Below are positions 8,403 through 17,900 of a stretch of DNA of 64,000 nt, one piece after another. Position numbers and translations under genes: made by a program. The DNA lies in assembly GCA_902363675.1 (NCBI GenBank), contig CABJAV010000010.1:1-64000 (forward strand), written 5' to 3'. The notes beneath the pieces were generated by a model. That model did not search any database, was not told the origin of the DNA, and saw nothing but the letters and a program-made list of their open reading frames with translations. This DNA comes from Lachnospiraceae bacterium. GTDB taxonomy: Bacteria > Bacillota > Clostridia > Lachnospirales > Lachnospiraceae. Positions within the stretch are counted from its first letter, which is position 1. Each line of letters starts with the position of its first letter.

Positions 8403-8431
8403 AGTATAAAAGACTTGATAGTATTTGTCAA
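8403..8431 (-). promoter_or_regulatory. consensus promoter of the thiSFGH-tenI operon
   Basis: On the minus strand, TTGACA (8426-8431) and TATACT (8403-8408) are separated by exactly 17 bp. Transcription would begin near 8396, leaving a leader of about 180 nt before thiS. Confidence 0.85.
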
Positions 8432-8578
8432 TAAGAAATGTTGCATATACGGAAATGTTGTGTTCCGTTTTATCGGCGGCAATGATTATTGGATATCGCA
8501 AGGCTCAGTCGTATGGTGTAAGCCACCGTAATGCAGGGCAGTCTTTAAATCAGTTCCTAAGTTAGGACTTTTTTCCTA
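8432..8578. other. intergenic stretch between divergent promoters with hairpins, function unknown
   Basis: No gene is seen in these ~150 bp. The plus strand holds ACGGAA/TTCCGT around 8454-8475, a hairpin TATGGTG-TAAGC-CACCGTA near 8513-8532, and AGTTCC-TAAGTTA-GGACT followed by TTTTTT near 8549-8573, which looks like an intrinsic terminator. A small untranslated RNA ending at that terminator is possible, but no promoter for it was convincing. Confidence 0.25.
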
Positions 8579-8607
8579 TTGAGAATGTATGAAGGAAACG
8601 ATAAAAT
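8579..8607 (+). promoter_or_regulatory. promoter of the secreted protein gene at 8691
   Basis: TTGAGA (8579-8584) and TAAAAT (8602-8607) with a 17-bp spacer. The transcript would start near 8614, about 77 nt before the start codon at 8691. Confidence 0.6.
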
Positions 8608-8690
8608 GTAAAAGTAATAAAAACAATGATGTCAGTTTTTAATTAAAACAAATGGAAAAGGACTGATGTTGAAAGAAAAGGAGAAAAGTT

Positions 8691-9536
8691 ATGAAAAAGA
8701 AGTTAACTGCAATGGTGCTTGCAGCAGCGATGGTTGTGACAAGCTTGTTTACAGGAATTACTCCGGTAAAGGCAGGAACAATCAATTGGGAAAAGAAAGA
8801 GGTTCCTGTAATTAAAAATATCGTAGAGTGGGAAAATGCACCGGCAATGTTCACAAACTCGATATCTTTATTGGATCGGACAGATGAATCTGTGAAGGAT
8901 TACGTTTCATTTACTTTAAGTCAGGACTCTTGGGTGATTATGAAAGCAAATTCTTCTATGGTTTCTTCAAGTAATGATGGACATGAAACAAGAGTGGATG
9001 TATATTCTGATGCATCCGGCGCACACAAAGTTATGGAATTGGAAGATCAATATTATACTTCTAAAGAAGATTCCAGAATAACATATGGTTTCTTGAATAA
9101 AGGAACTTATTATGTATCGCTTGTGACAATCCGATCAAATTATGAGTCGTTTGAGGGAAATATTAATTTGACAGTTGCAGCGATTCCATGTAAGAACGTA
9201 ATCAATGCAAAAGTAAAACTGAATGCATCCAAAACAAAAGCAACGGTATCATTTGGCGATACTCTTGGAACTTATGCAAGAGCCGTACAGTATCAGAAAG
9301 GAAATATTGGAAAAGCACATAATAAAGACAGCAAATACTGGGAGGATTATGCATATGGATACTGGCGTCGTGCTGAGTTGGATAAGGGACGTAATCCAAA
9401 ACGTTTGACTGCAAAAGGAGATAAATACAAATTTACAGTTAAGAAAAATGGAAAGTATACAATTCTTATTCAGGATACCAAGGGTAATTTTTATTCCAAG
9501 GTAGTGAAAGTTAAGGGATTGAAGAAATCAAAATAG
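8691..9536 (+). CDS. secreted protein of unknown function with a beta-sandwich-like repeat
   Basis: 281 residues with a clear signal peptide ([22 protein letters not shown], cleavage likely after VKAG, given in part) and an AAAGGAG ribosome site. Residues ~70-165 resemble a pre-peptidase C-terminal-like beta-sandwich, with [11 protein letters not shown] early and [13 protein letters not shown] late. The C-terminal ~80 residues are Lys-rich beta structure ending [12 protein letters not shown]. No catalytic motif, transmembrane anchor or sorting signal is visible. It is monocistronic, between its own promoter and a strong terminator. Probably an exported surface or extracellular protein; the function is unknown. 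Confidence 0.7.
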   Translation: MKKKLTAMVLAAAMVVTSLFTGITPVKAGTINWEKKEVPVIKNIVEWENAPAMFTNSISLLDRTDESVKDYVSFTLSQDSWVIMKANSSMVSSSNDGHETRVDVYSDASGAHKVMELEDQYYTSKEDSRITYGFLNKGTYYVSLVTIRSNYESFEGNINLTVAAIPCKNVINAKVKLNASKTKATVSFGDTLGTYARAVQYQKGNIGKAHNKDSKYWEDYAYGYWRRAELDKGRNPKRLTAKGDKYKFTVKKNGKYTILIQDTKGNFYSKVVKVKGLKKSK

Positions 9537-9599
9537 AATAAGAAAATATAAAGTAAACCCCCGGCAGTTGCCGGGGGTTTGCTTTATATTTTCTTATTC
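9536..9599. terminator. long near-perfect palindromic terminator
   Basis: CCCCCGGCA-GT-TGCCGGGGG forms the core, extended by AAGAAAATATAAAG on the left and CTTTATATTTTCTT on the right, giving arms of about 30 bp with one mismatch region. T/A runs flank both sides, so it can terminate transcription in either direction. Confidence 0.9.
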
Positions 9600-9735
9600 C
9601 GTCGCGATTATAGTACCTTTTTCATATCTGTGCAAGATATTTGATAAAAACAGGTGGAAAAACATAGTAAAATATGATAAAATAATCTCAATGGCTAACA
9701 GAAAACTATGCAAAATGCATAAGAAGAGGTGGACT

Positions 9736-11658
9736 ATGGATTTGATTTACACAAATGAGGCATGTACTGGCTGCAACAAGTGTGTACGTGCGTGTCCGGT
9801 ACTCACTGCGAATGTCGCGACCGAAGCCGGAAAAGTAATGGTGGATAGCGAAAAGTGCATTGCCTGTGGAGCATGTTTTGATGCATGTCCACATGAAGCA
9901 AGAGATTATTTTGATGATACGGAACGTTTCTTTGCAGATTTATCGCAGGGAAAGAAGATTTCTGTAATTCTGGCACCGGCTTTTTTGGCAAACTATCCAA
10001 AGGAATATCAGAAAGTTCTGGGATATTTGAAAAAGAAAGGTGTCAATCATATTTGCAGTGTTTCGTTTGGCGCAGATATTACGACGTGGGGATATTTGAA
10101 ATATATTACGGAACATAATTTTACCGGAGGCATTTCGCAGCCATGTCCGGCGGTTGTTACTTATGTGGAAAAATATATTCCGGAATTGATTCCGCGGCTG
10201 GTACCGGTACACAGTCCGATGATGTGTACGGCAATCTATATGAAGAAGTATATGCAGGTCAGTGATGCGATTGCGTTTATCAGTCCGTGTATTGCGAAAA
10301 AGCTTGAGATAACAGATAAAAATTGCGAGGGATATGTATCTTACAATGTAACATTCGAAAAACTGATGCAGGCAATTGGAAAGGAATACGAAAGCTGTGA
10401 ACCATACACGGATGAGCTGGAGTATGGTCTGGGGGCTTTGTATCCGATGCCGGGAGGACTTCGTGAGAATGTGGAGCATTTTCTTGGCCGGGAACAGGTT
10501 GTGCGTCAGGTAGAAGGTGAACATGAGGCGTATGAGTATCTTCGTGCTTATGCAAAACGCATTCAAAAACAGGAGCAGCTTCCGTTCATGGTAGATATTT
10601 TGAATTGTGCAAAAGGCTGTCTCTATGGTACAGCAACAGAACCGGAACGGAACACTGATGATGTAATGTTTACCATGGCAAAAATGAGAAACACCAAGAA
10701 CACAGAAACGACGCAAAAAGGACACTTTGGAAAGAAACATAAGAGCAAGAGTCCGTGGGCAGAAAATCTGCAGCCACAGGAGCGTCTGAAAAATTTTATG
10801 GAAGCATTTTCGAATCTGAATCTGGATGATTTTATCCGTCATTATACAGCAAAGCAGGTACCGATCGAAGAACCTTCTGAGCAGTATGTAAATGAAATGT
10901 ATGAAAGCATGAACAAGGGAACCTATGAAGAACAGCATAGAGATTGTGAATCCTGTGGATATTCATCCTGCAAAAATATGGTTCGTGCAATTTACAATGG
11001 TGTTAATGTCCGGGAAAATTGTGTGCACTATGTGCGGAGTCTTGCCGAAGAGGAGATGAAAAAGCTCGAAGAAATCCGTGTCAGAGAGCAGGAAGAGCAG
11101 GCAATACATCAGAAAAAACTAGCAGACATTACCGAAAGATTTGTTTCATTGAGTGATAATATCAGTGAGCTGAATATTGCAAATGAGGCATCTGCGAATG
11201 AAGCAACAAATCTTGCACAGCACATTCAGACGATTTCGGATTTGTGTGAGAATCTGAATGAATCTGTAGGAATTATGTCGGATTTCATTAATGTATATAA
11301 GAAGAGTAACGAGGATATCTCTTCGATTGCAGGACAGACAAATCTGCTTTCTCTGAATGCATCCATAGAGGCTGCCCGGGCCGGAGAGCAGGGAAGAGGA
11401 TTTGCTGTTGTAGCAGAGGAAATTCGTAATCTGTCAGATTCTACTAAAGATTTGCTGTCGCAGAACGACCAGAAAGCGGAAGCAATTCTTCCAAAAGTAG
11501 GGGAGAGTATGGACGCAATTAAGAATCTGATTGAGCGTATCAATGAGATGACGGAGAAAGTTGCAACGATTGCAGCAAACACGGAAGAAATCTCCTCGCA
11601 GACAACTTATGTGCAGGAGATGACCGGTAATTTACGTGACGATGTAGAACAATTATAA
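9736..11658 (+). CDS. [FeFe]-hydrogenase-like sensor fused to a methyl-accepting chemotaxis signalling domain
   Basis: 640 residues, starting at the ATG at 9736 after AAGAGGTGG; an in-frame upstream extension lacks support. Order: two [4Fe-4S] ferredoxin motifs (Cys10/13/16/20 and Cys41/44/47/51); the iron-hydrogenase large-subunit domain (~residues 75-310) with [14 protein letters not shown] and NCAKGCLYG, which keep four H-cluster ligands; a further Cys cluster domain ([12 protein letters not shown]); and a cytoplasmic MCP signalling hairpin (~500-640) with the conserved tip [20 protein letters not shown]. No membrane segment is present. The Cys that relays protons in catalytic enzymes (first Cys of TSCCP) is Met here. 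It probably senses H2 or redox state and signals to CheA/CheW rather than turning over H2. Confidence 0.85.
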   Translation: MDLIYTNEACTGCNKCVRACPVLTANVATEAGKVMVDSEKCIACGACFDACPHEARDYFDDTERFFADLSQGKKISVILAPAFLANYPKEYQKVLGYLKKKGVNHICSVSFGADITTWGYLKYITEHNFTGGISQPCPAVVTYVEKYIPELIPRLVPVHSPMMCTAIYMKKYMQVSDAIAFISPCIAKKLEITDKNCEGYVSYNVTFEKLMQAIGKEYESCEPYTDELEYGLGALYPMPGGLRENVEHFLGREQVVRQVEGEHEAYEYLRAYAKRIQKQEQLPFMVDILNCAKGCLYGTATEPERNTDDVMFTMAKMRNTKNTETTQKGHFGKKHKSKSPWAENLQPQERLKNFMEAFSNLNLDDFIRHYTAKQVPIEEPSEQYVNEMYESMNKGTYEEQHRDCESCGYSSCKNMVRAIYNGVNVRENCVHYVRSLAEEEMKKLEEIRVREQEEQAIHQKKLADITERFVSLSDNISELNIANEASANEATNLAQHIQTISDLCENLNESVGIMSDFINVYKKSNEDISSIAGQTNLLSLNASIEAARAGEQGRGFAVVAEEIRNLSDSTKDLLSQNDQKAEAILPKVGESMDAIKNLIERINEMTEKVATIAANTEEISSQTTYVQEMTGNLRDDVEQL

Positions 11659-11663
11659 AGAAT

Positions 11664-11699
11664 AAAAATGCGAAGCTGTTATGCAGGCTTCGCATTTTT
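11664..11699 (+). terminator. intrinsic terminator after the hydrogenase-MCP gene
   Basis: AAAAATGCGAAGC and GCTTCGCATTTTT form a 13-bp perfect stem with a 10-nt loop, ending in a T run. The A run on the left would also serve the opposite strand. Confidence 0.9.
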
Positions 11700-11780
11700 G
11701 CGTAAATTATAAGCAAAGTTTTTGAAAAAATGTATCTGTTTTAAAAGGAAAATGAGAGCTCTTTTTCATTCAGGACATTG

Positions 11781-13373
11781 TTATCCTAAAATATGTTTTA
11801 GATCTTCTTCCGGTGTACCAATCGGCGAGATATGATAATTCTCTACCAGATACTGCAGGACATTCTTAGAAATGAATGCCGGGAGCGTCGGACCTAAGTA
11901 AATGTTCTGGATGCCAAGATGCAGTAAAGTCAGAAGAATACATACGGCTTTCTGCTCATACCAGGACAGAATCATGGAGAGCGGAAGTTCATTAACGCCA
12001 CAGTCAAAGGCTTCGGCTAATGCGATGGCAACTTTGATCGCAGAGTAGGCATCGTTACACTGACCCATATCCATAATTCTTGGAAGTCCTCCGATTTCGC
12101 CAAGGTCCAGATCATTGAAACGATATTTCCCACAAGCGAGCGTGAGGATGATCGTATCCTTTGGTGTCTGTTTTACAAATTCCGTGTAGTAATTTCTTCC
12201 CGGTCGTGCACCATCGCATCCACCCACAAGGAAGAAGTGACGGATATCTCCGCTTTTTACAGCGTCGATCACTTTGTCTGCAACACTGAGTACCGTTCCG
12301 TGGCCGAATCCGGTCATGACAGAGGTGCCGCCATTGATTCCGGTTTTGTGCTGGTCTTCTGAGTAGCCACCCAATTCGAGCGCTTTTTCAATCACAGGTG
12401 TGAAATCTTTGTCTTCCCCAATGTGGACAATCTCCGGATAAGAGACCACTTCTGTGGTAAATACACGGTCGGCATATCCCGGTTTTACCGGCATCAGACA
12501 ATTCGTTGTAAACAGGAATGCACCTGGCACCTGATCAAATTCTTTCTGCTGGTTCTGCCATGCAGTACCGAAATTGCCTTTGAGATGCTTGTACTTTTTG
12601 AGTTTTGGATAAGCATGGGCCGGGAGCATTTCTCCGTGGGTATATACCTGAATGCCCTTGCCTTCGGTCTGCTGTAACAAAAGCTCAAGATCTTTTAAAT
12701 CATGACCGCTTACAACGATGAATGGCCCTTTTTCGATGGTAAGAGAAACTTTGGTCGGGACAGGCGTGCCATATGTGGTCGTGTTTGCCTTGTCTAAAAG
12801 TTCCATGCAGCGAAGGTTGACTTCACCCACTTCAAGTACGATTGGCAAAAGCTCGTTCATCTCATAATCGTAGCCGAGAATGGAAAGTGCCTTGTAAAAG
12901 AAGTTATTTACCGTTTCATCGGAAAGACCAAGCATCAGGGCATGGTAAGCATAGGCGGCCATACCGCGGATGCCGAAAAGAATGAGGGATTTCAGCGAGC
13001 GGATATCCTCATCCGCATCCCAGATCTGCTTCATATCATAATCACTTGTGTTGCCGCAAGGGGAGGCACAGGCACTGCATCCCGGAACGATGCGGGATTT
13101 TTCTGTGTGCACATGGGCAATCATTTCTTTTAAAGTTTCATCATTAAAATTTACATTGGTGATTGTGGTAAAAAGTCCCTCAATCACAATACGGTCGGTG
13201 GCATCGGTCTTTGGATTATTTTCACAGGCGTGGGCAAGTCCGATAAGTGCCCCGGTCAGTTCGTCCTGTAAAGCTGCGGTGGCAGCTGTTTTTCCACAGA
13301 CACCGGCATTTCTTACGCATCCAGTACATCCGGCAGTCTGTTCGCATTGAAAGCAAAACATTTTGTTATCCAT
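11781..13373 (-). CDS. hcp: hydroxylamine reductase / hybrid cluster protein
   Basis: 530-residue prismane protein. The N-terminal Cys cluster is seen in MFCFQCEQTAGCTGC and AGVCGK. Hybrid-cluster ligands are visible further on, including the CSACASPCGN region, FTTNCLMPVKP, LVGGCDGARPGRNYYT and LACGKYRFN. Hcp enzymes reduce hydroxylamine or nitric oxide in the cytoplasm under nitrosative stress. The gene is divergent from a Crp/Fnr-family regulator and shares a palindromic promoter region with it. A good AAGGAGA site precedes the ATG at 13373. Confidence 0.95.
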   Translation of the reverse strand: MDNKMFCFQCEQTAGCTGCVRNAGVCGKTAATAALQDELTGALIGLAHACENNPKTDATDRIVIEGLFTTITNVNFNDETLKEMIAHVHTEKSRIVPGCSACASPCGNTSDYDMKQIWDADEDIRSLKSLILFGIRGMAAYAYHALMLGLSDETVNNFFYKALSILGYDYEMNELLPIVLEVGEVNLRCMELLDKANTTTYGTPVPTKVSLTIEKGPFIVVSGHDLKDLELLLQQTEGKGIQVYTHGEMLPAHAYPKLKKYKHLKGNFGTAWQNQQKEFDQVPGAFLFTTNCLMPVKPGYADRVFTTEVVSYPEIVHIGEDKDFTPVIEKALELGGYSEDQHKTGINGGTSVMTGFGHGTVLSVADKVIDAVKSGDIRHFFLVGGCDGARPGRNYYTEFVKQTPKDTIILTLACGKYRFNDLDLGEIGGLPRIMDMGQCNDAYSAIKVAIALAEAFDCGVNELPLSMILSWYEQKAVCILLTLLHLGIQNIYLGPTLPAFISKNVLQYLVENYHISPIGTPEEDLKHILG

Positions 13374-13410
13374 ATAAATAAAATCTCCTTGTTTTTGTTG
13401 TGTTTGTGAG

Positions 13411-13429
13411 CCTATTATAATAAAATAGG
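13411..13429. promoter_or_regulatory. palindromic operator in the hcp / Crp-family divergent promoter
   Basis: CCTATT-N7-AATAGG is a perfect inverted repeat. It contains TATAAT on the plus strand (13416-13421) and TATTATAAT in the reverse direction, so it overlaps the -10 elements of both divergent genes. The likely binder is the adjacent Crp/Fnr-family regulator. It differs from the classical FNR/HcpR half-site TTGTGA. Confidence 0.55.
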
Positions 13430-13468
13430 ATTATGAATTCGGTTGTTATAGCCACGAAAAGAGGAATT

Positions 13469-14116
13469 ATGGATTTTCAATTTTTACCAGTATTTCAGGG
13501 ACTGACAGAGCAGGAACTGCATGATCTTGAACAGATTGGTGCAATCCGCAGACAGAAGTTTAACAAACATATGACGGTGTTTCATGTGGGAGACCTTGTG
13601 CATGAAATCGGCATTGTGTTAGAAGGAAGTGTGTTGATCGAGAATAATGATCTCTGGGGAAATAAGAGTATATTAAGTCGTGTGGAAAAGGGACAGGTGT
13701 TTGCAGAGTCTTATGCGTTTCATGAAGTGCCACTGATGGTGGATGCGATTGCAGATGAAGACTCTTTGATTTTGTTTCTGGATGTGCAGCGTCTTATGGA
13801 AGAACAGAATGCACAGGCCACATGGTATTGTAAGATGCTCAAAAACCTTTTGCTCATTTCAACGAAGAAAAACCGGAATCTTTCCAACCGCATTTTTTGT
13901 ACTACATCAAAAACCGTGCGGGGAAGACTGGCGGCTTTTTTCTCAGAACAGGCCACGAAAGCAGGGAGCAATACATTTGATATTCCGTTTAACCGGCAGC
14001 AGATGGCGGATTATCTGAATCTTGACCGGAGTGCGCTTTCCAAAGAATTGGGGAAAATGCGGGAAGAAGGATTACTTACGTTTCATAAAAATCATTTTTC
14101 CATAAAAGGGTTCTGA
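13469..14116 (+). CDS. Crp/Fnr-family transcriptional regulator
   Basis: 215 residues from the ATG at 13469, preceded by AAGAGGAAT; an in-frame ATG at 13433 lies almost on the predicted transcription start and is less likely. The N-terminal cyclic-nucleotide-binding-type beta-roll (LPVFQGLTEQELHDLEQIG, HVGDLVHEIGIVLEGSV in part) is followed by a C-terminal winged helix (NRQQMADYLNLDRSALSKELGKM). There is no N-terminal Cys cluster as in FNR. Placement next to hcp suggests control of the nitric oxide/hydroxylamine response, perhaps through haem or another ligand. Confidence 0.85.
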   Translation: MDFQFLPVFQGLTEQELHDLEQIGAIRRQKFNKHMTVFHVGDLVHEIGIVLEGSVLIENNDLWGNKSILSRVEKGQVFAESYAFHEVPLMVDAIADEDSLILFLDVQRLMEEQNAQATWYCKMLKNLLLISTKKNRNLSNRIFCTTSKTVRGRLAAFFSEQATKAGSNTFDIPFNRQQMADYLNLDRSALSKELGKMREEGLLTFHKNHFSIKGF

Positions 14117-14142
14117 AGCAATGTCAGATATTTCTGTCGGAG

Positions 14143-14238
14143 ATGGGGCTGGGGATTTTCTGTATTCTGATTGCAGCCGGAACCCTGGAACGTGCAGTTT
14201 ATAAATATTTTAGAAAATTTATTAGCACTCATACTTGA
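14143..14238 (+). CDS. possible 31-residue membrane peptide
   Basis: ATG at 14143 opens MGLGIFCILIAAGTLERAVY and ends at a TGA at 14236-14238 inside the CIRCE element. The N-terminal half is hydrophobic enough for one membrane helix. The ribosome site is poor (CGGAG almost touching the ATG), and nothing else supports expression. It may be chance. Confidence 0.2.
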   Translation: MGLGIFCILIAAGTLERAVYKYFRKFISTHT

Positions 14239-14248
14239 CGAGTGCTAA
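14222..14248. promoter_or_regulatory. CIRCE operator (HrcA binding site)
   Basis: TTAGCACTC-N9-GAGTGCTAA is a perfect match to the CIRCE inverted repeat bound by the heat-shock repressor HrcA. It overlaps the -35 element of the Hsp20 promoter. Confidence 0.95.
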
Positions 14249-14262
14249 TAACGTGCTATAAT
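14235..14262 (+). promoter_or_regulatory. promoter of the Hsp20 gene
   Basis: TTGACG (14235-14240) and TATAAT (14257-14262), spacer 16 bp, with an extended TGC before the -10. The -35 lies in the spacer and right arm of CIRCE, so HrcA binding would block polymerase. Confidence 0.85.
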
Positions 14263-14306
14263 AAGGTCATACGAAAAAACAAAACGTTTGCAGGAGGAAA
14301 TGACTT

Positions 14307-14729
14307 ATGTACGATTTATTTGATACATTTTTTAACCCATGGTATGACGATAGCGAATATAGCAAGAAGGCACCGAAGCAGCAGGCTGCACAGACAACAC
14401 AGAATCTGATGAAGACAGATATCAAAGAATTTGCAGATGGTTATGAATTGCAGATGGATCTGCCGGGATATAAAAAAGAAGAGATTCAGGCAGCACTTCA
14501 CAATGGATACCTGACGATCAGTGCGACAAAGAGTGTGGAAGAGAAAGAGCAAGGCAAGTATCTGCGTCGCGAGCGTTACACCGGAAGCTGCCAGAGATCA
14601 TTTTATGTAGGCGAGTATCTGCGTCAGGAAGATATCAAAGCAGGATTCCAGGATGGTATTCTCACACTGTTTGTTCCAAAGGAAGATAAGACAAAAGTGG
14701 AAGAAAAGAAATATATTACAATTCAATAA
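14307..14729 (+). CDS. Hsp20-family small heat shock protein
   Basis: 140 residues with a GCAGGAGG ribosome site. The alpha-crystallin domain runs from about residue 36 to 140: DIKEFADGYELQMDLPGYKKEEI, given in part, YLTISATKS, and the GxLTLFVPK hallmark (DGILTLFVPKED) near the C-terminus. It is an ATP-independent holdase that keeps unfolding proteins soluble. Control by a CIRCE element is direct evidence of HrcA regulation. A strong terminator follows, separating it from the large chaperone/polymerase operon downstream. Confidence 0.93.
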   Translation: MYDLFDTFFNPWYDDSEYSKKAPKQQAAQTTQNLMKTDIKEFADGYELQMDLPGYKKEEIQAALHNGYLTISATKSVEEKEQGKYLRRERYTGSCQRSFYVGEYLRQEDIKAGFQDGILTLFVPKEDKTKVEEKKYITIQ

Positions 14730-14780
14730 TGTAAGATTTGATTTGGCTTTTTTTGCAAAATGCAGAAAACTGAATTTTGA

Positions 14781-14817
14781 ATCGGCGAAAACCATTGAGT
14801 TTTCGCCGATTTTTTTT
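14781..14817 (+). terminator. intrinsic terminator after Hsp20
   Basis: ATCGGCGAAAAC and GTTTTCGCCGAT form a perfect 12-bp stem with a 6-nt loop, followed by seven T. Confidence 0.93.
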
Positions 14818-14867
14818 GTTTACAGTTACGTTTATATGATAATAAAAACGAAAGCGAGGAAAAAAAT

Positions 14868-14990
14868 ATGGATTTTGATTATGAAGAATCAGTTTATTTA
14901 GCAGCAGACTTACTTGAGAGAATGGAAGAGATGAAGCGTGAGGCAGAGGCTGAAGCTGAAGAGACAAATGACGAGGAGGAGCAGGCATGA
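14868..14990 (+). CDS. 40-residue acidic protein, first gene of the RdRp/RNase H/AAA operon
   Basis: ATG at 14868 after AGCGAGGAAA; the frame encodes 40 residues beginning MDFDYEESVYLAADLLERME and ending in a Glu-rich tail. Its TGA overlaps the ATG of the next gene (ATGA at 14987-14990), the hallmark of translational coupling. It is predicted to be one amphipathic helix plus an acidic tail. It has no known family that I recognise. An adaptor or regulator of the AAA+ protein is a plausible inference only. Confidence 0.7.
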   Translation: MDFDYEESVYLAADLLERMEEMKREAEAEAEETNDEEEQA

Positions 14991-17900
14991 AAAATATAGA
15001 AAATAAAATCTATGCATTAAAAGACGGGGATCATCCCGGAATTTATATGAGCTGGCTGGATTTTTATCCGGAGGCAGAAAAACTCGAATTATTTTACAGC
15101 AAAAGTTTTGAATATCAAGAGAGTCTGATTGAGGAACCGGCTACGGTTCTGGGAAGTTTACGCTGGGCAATCTTACATGCAAAGGAATATCTGGGAGATG
15201 CAAATGCGCAGATATATGGGGAATATCCGTGTTCTGCAGACTTTTATGAGACGGAAGAGGAAGAAAAGCTTCCTTTTGATAATGAAGAGGAAGACTGGGA
15301 CTTCCTGGAAGACGATGAAGAGGATCTTTTTGAGGATGATACATATACATCCTGTGTTCTTCCAACGTCCAGGGCACCGGAAGAGTTAAAAGAGCAGGAA
15401 AAACAGATTCGCAAGGCATTGGACCTGGATGAAAAATACTGTTTTGGATCTCCGTGGCTGGATATGATTCTTGCGATGGAAGAAGGAAATTTATCGAGTG
15501 TGACAGGTGATGAATTTGGAAATAAGATGGGATTTGTCGGAAGATATTTTCCACCTGTTTTATATTATCGGATTTTATATGCGGTATTAGAGCCCAAGAA
15601 ATTTATTGACGAGTATTTTCAGCAGAAACGATTGCTTTCATCGGATGCAGACTGGGAAAGTCCGGAAGAAGTGCAGAAAAGCATTTTATATGAATTTACA
15701 TCATCAGAGGAATATAAGACACTGAGTGCGATCTTTTATGATGAAAATGATATGACGTCGCTTGATCTGGCAGAGGTCAAATACCGTTGTTGTGCGGCTG
15801 CAAAAAATTACAGAAATACCTGGGTGGCATTAAACAGCAAGACCGTTGACACCATGAAAGCTTTCCTGGAGAGTGGAAAACATACACTTTTAGATGTATA
15901 TGTCGAACTGACGGAAAACGGAATCTATAAGAAAGAATTGCACGATGTATCAGGACCGTTTTATAATCCGGATCTTGAAAGAGAAAATGCGGTAAAAACC
16001 GAAGATATGACATTAGAGGAAATTGTGTTGCAGACAAAGAAAATCTCGACTGCGTTGAAGGAACATATCGTTGGTCAGGATGGTGCGATTGATAAATTCG
16101 AGGAGGCTTTCTTTCACGGGACAAAAAATCCACAAAATCGAAAAGGACCGAGAAATGTGTTCCTGTTTGCCGGACCTTCCGGAGTTGGAAAAACCTATAT
16201 GGCAGAGACCTTTGCAAAGACACTTGATTTACCTTATAAGAGATTTGATATGTCTGGTTTCGCAAACAGGGACAGTCTTGAGGAACTGGAAGGGATTTCT
16301 ACATTTTGGAAGAGTGCCAAACCAGGAACAATTACAAGTTATGTGGCAGCAAATCCCAAATGCGTCATTTTGTTCGATGAAATTGAAAAGGCTGCGAGTG
16401 AAGTGGTTCGGATGTTTTTACAAATTTTAGACGAGGGAGTCTGTTTCGACCGTTATTACGACAGAAATATCGATTTTCACAATTGCATCCTGATTTTTAC
16501 AACAAATGCGGGAAGACAGCTTTATCAGGAGGCTCAAAGTGAGGACTTATCACAGTTGAGCAATAAAGTGATCATCGATGCCTTGGAAAAAGATGTTAAG
16601 AGTGATACAAATGTACCTTATTTTCCACCGGAACTGATCTCGCGTTTTTCTTCGAATACGATCATTATGTTCAACCACCTTGGTGCAGATGCAATCCGAA
16701 AAGTAATTCAAAAAGATGTCGATCAGCAGATTCAGGCAACAAAAGAAAAGTATGGAATCGATGTGTCGAAAGGAAAGGACATTCTGGCAGCAACGGTTCA
16801 ATATGCAATCGGTGGAAAACAGGATGCAAGAAATGCATCTAAAATTTCAGGTAAGCTTTTGGATAAGGAACTTTACGAGCTTTTCATGCTGGTAGAAGAA
16901 AAAGTAGGATTAAACAATGCGTGCGTACCGAAAAAAGTTGAGTTTCAATGCGATTTTAAGCATGCAACACAGGAGATCCGAGATTTTTACAGCGGAGAGA
17001 GGAATGGTATGATTCTTGTGTTTGCAAGGGATATGTTTGGTGAGAACAAAGAGAAGGTATTCCTTAAAAATCATGTGGAAGTGTGTTTCCTTTCTGACAG
17101 GGATGAATACATGAAAATGATGGCGAAAAACAATGTTCTGTTTTCTGTGATCGATTTCAATTTTGGACGCAGTGCAAGGGAGAAGTCTTTGGATATCAGC
17201 AATGTGCAGAGTGCGGGAAGTAAGTTGTTCTTTGAGACAAGAAAAGAAAATGCTTCACTTCCAATCTATCTTTTACTAGATGAAAGCCAATATGATTACT
17301 CGGAAAGAGAAAAACATAATTTGCTGTCTTTTGGGGCAAAAGGCTTTCTTGACAGCCGGAATTTCTATAAGGAATTGCAACGTTGTTATTCTGATATCTG
17401 CTGTATCCGGGCGGTTGATACACTAAGTGTCCGACATCAGGTCTTAACTTACGAGACAAGAAAGAAACTGGATTTCAAAAACAAAAAAGCAAAAATTATA
17501 TTCTATAATCTGAAATTTGAGATGGCGATTGAAGCAGAGGATAAAAATGCGCTGATCACAGATGAGATAAAACCGGACAAGAAATGGTCCGATATCTTTG
17601 TTTCTTCCGATGTGAGAGAGGAACTTCAGTTTTTCATCCAATATCTGCGTAATCCGAAAGAGTTTCGCCAAAAGGGGGTAAGACCACCGAAAGGTGCTTT
17701 AATGTATGGACCTCCTGGAACAGGCAAAACATCACTTGCGAAAGTTGTGGCGACGGAATCGGATGTTAACTTTTTGTCAGTCAGTGCGGATGAGTTGATA
17801 AGTGGCGGGGCTGCAAAGGTTCATGAGGTATTTCGCATTGCAAGAAAGTATGCGCCGGCAGTCCTTTTTATTGATGAGCTCGATGCAGTGGGAAGCCACC

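Noticed and set aside
8478..8573. c-di-GMP-I (GEMM) riboswitch before the secreted protein gene
   Set aside because: GGCAA and CGCAAGGC fragments recall GEMM, but the helices do not fit and a good promoter at 8579-8607 lies downstream, so the region would not be in the mRNA.
9568..9735. N-terminal extension of the hydrogenase-MCP protein
   Set aside because: It would begin inside the palindromic terminator and lacks a ribosome site, whereas the ATG at 9736 has one and directly precedes the ferredoxin motif.
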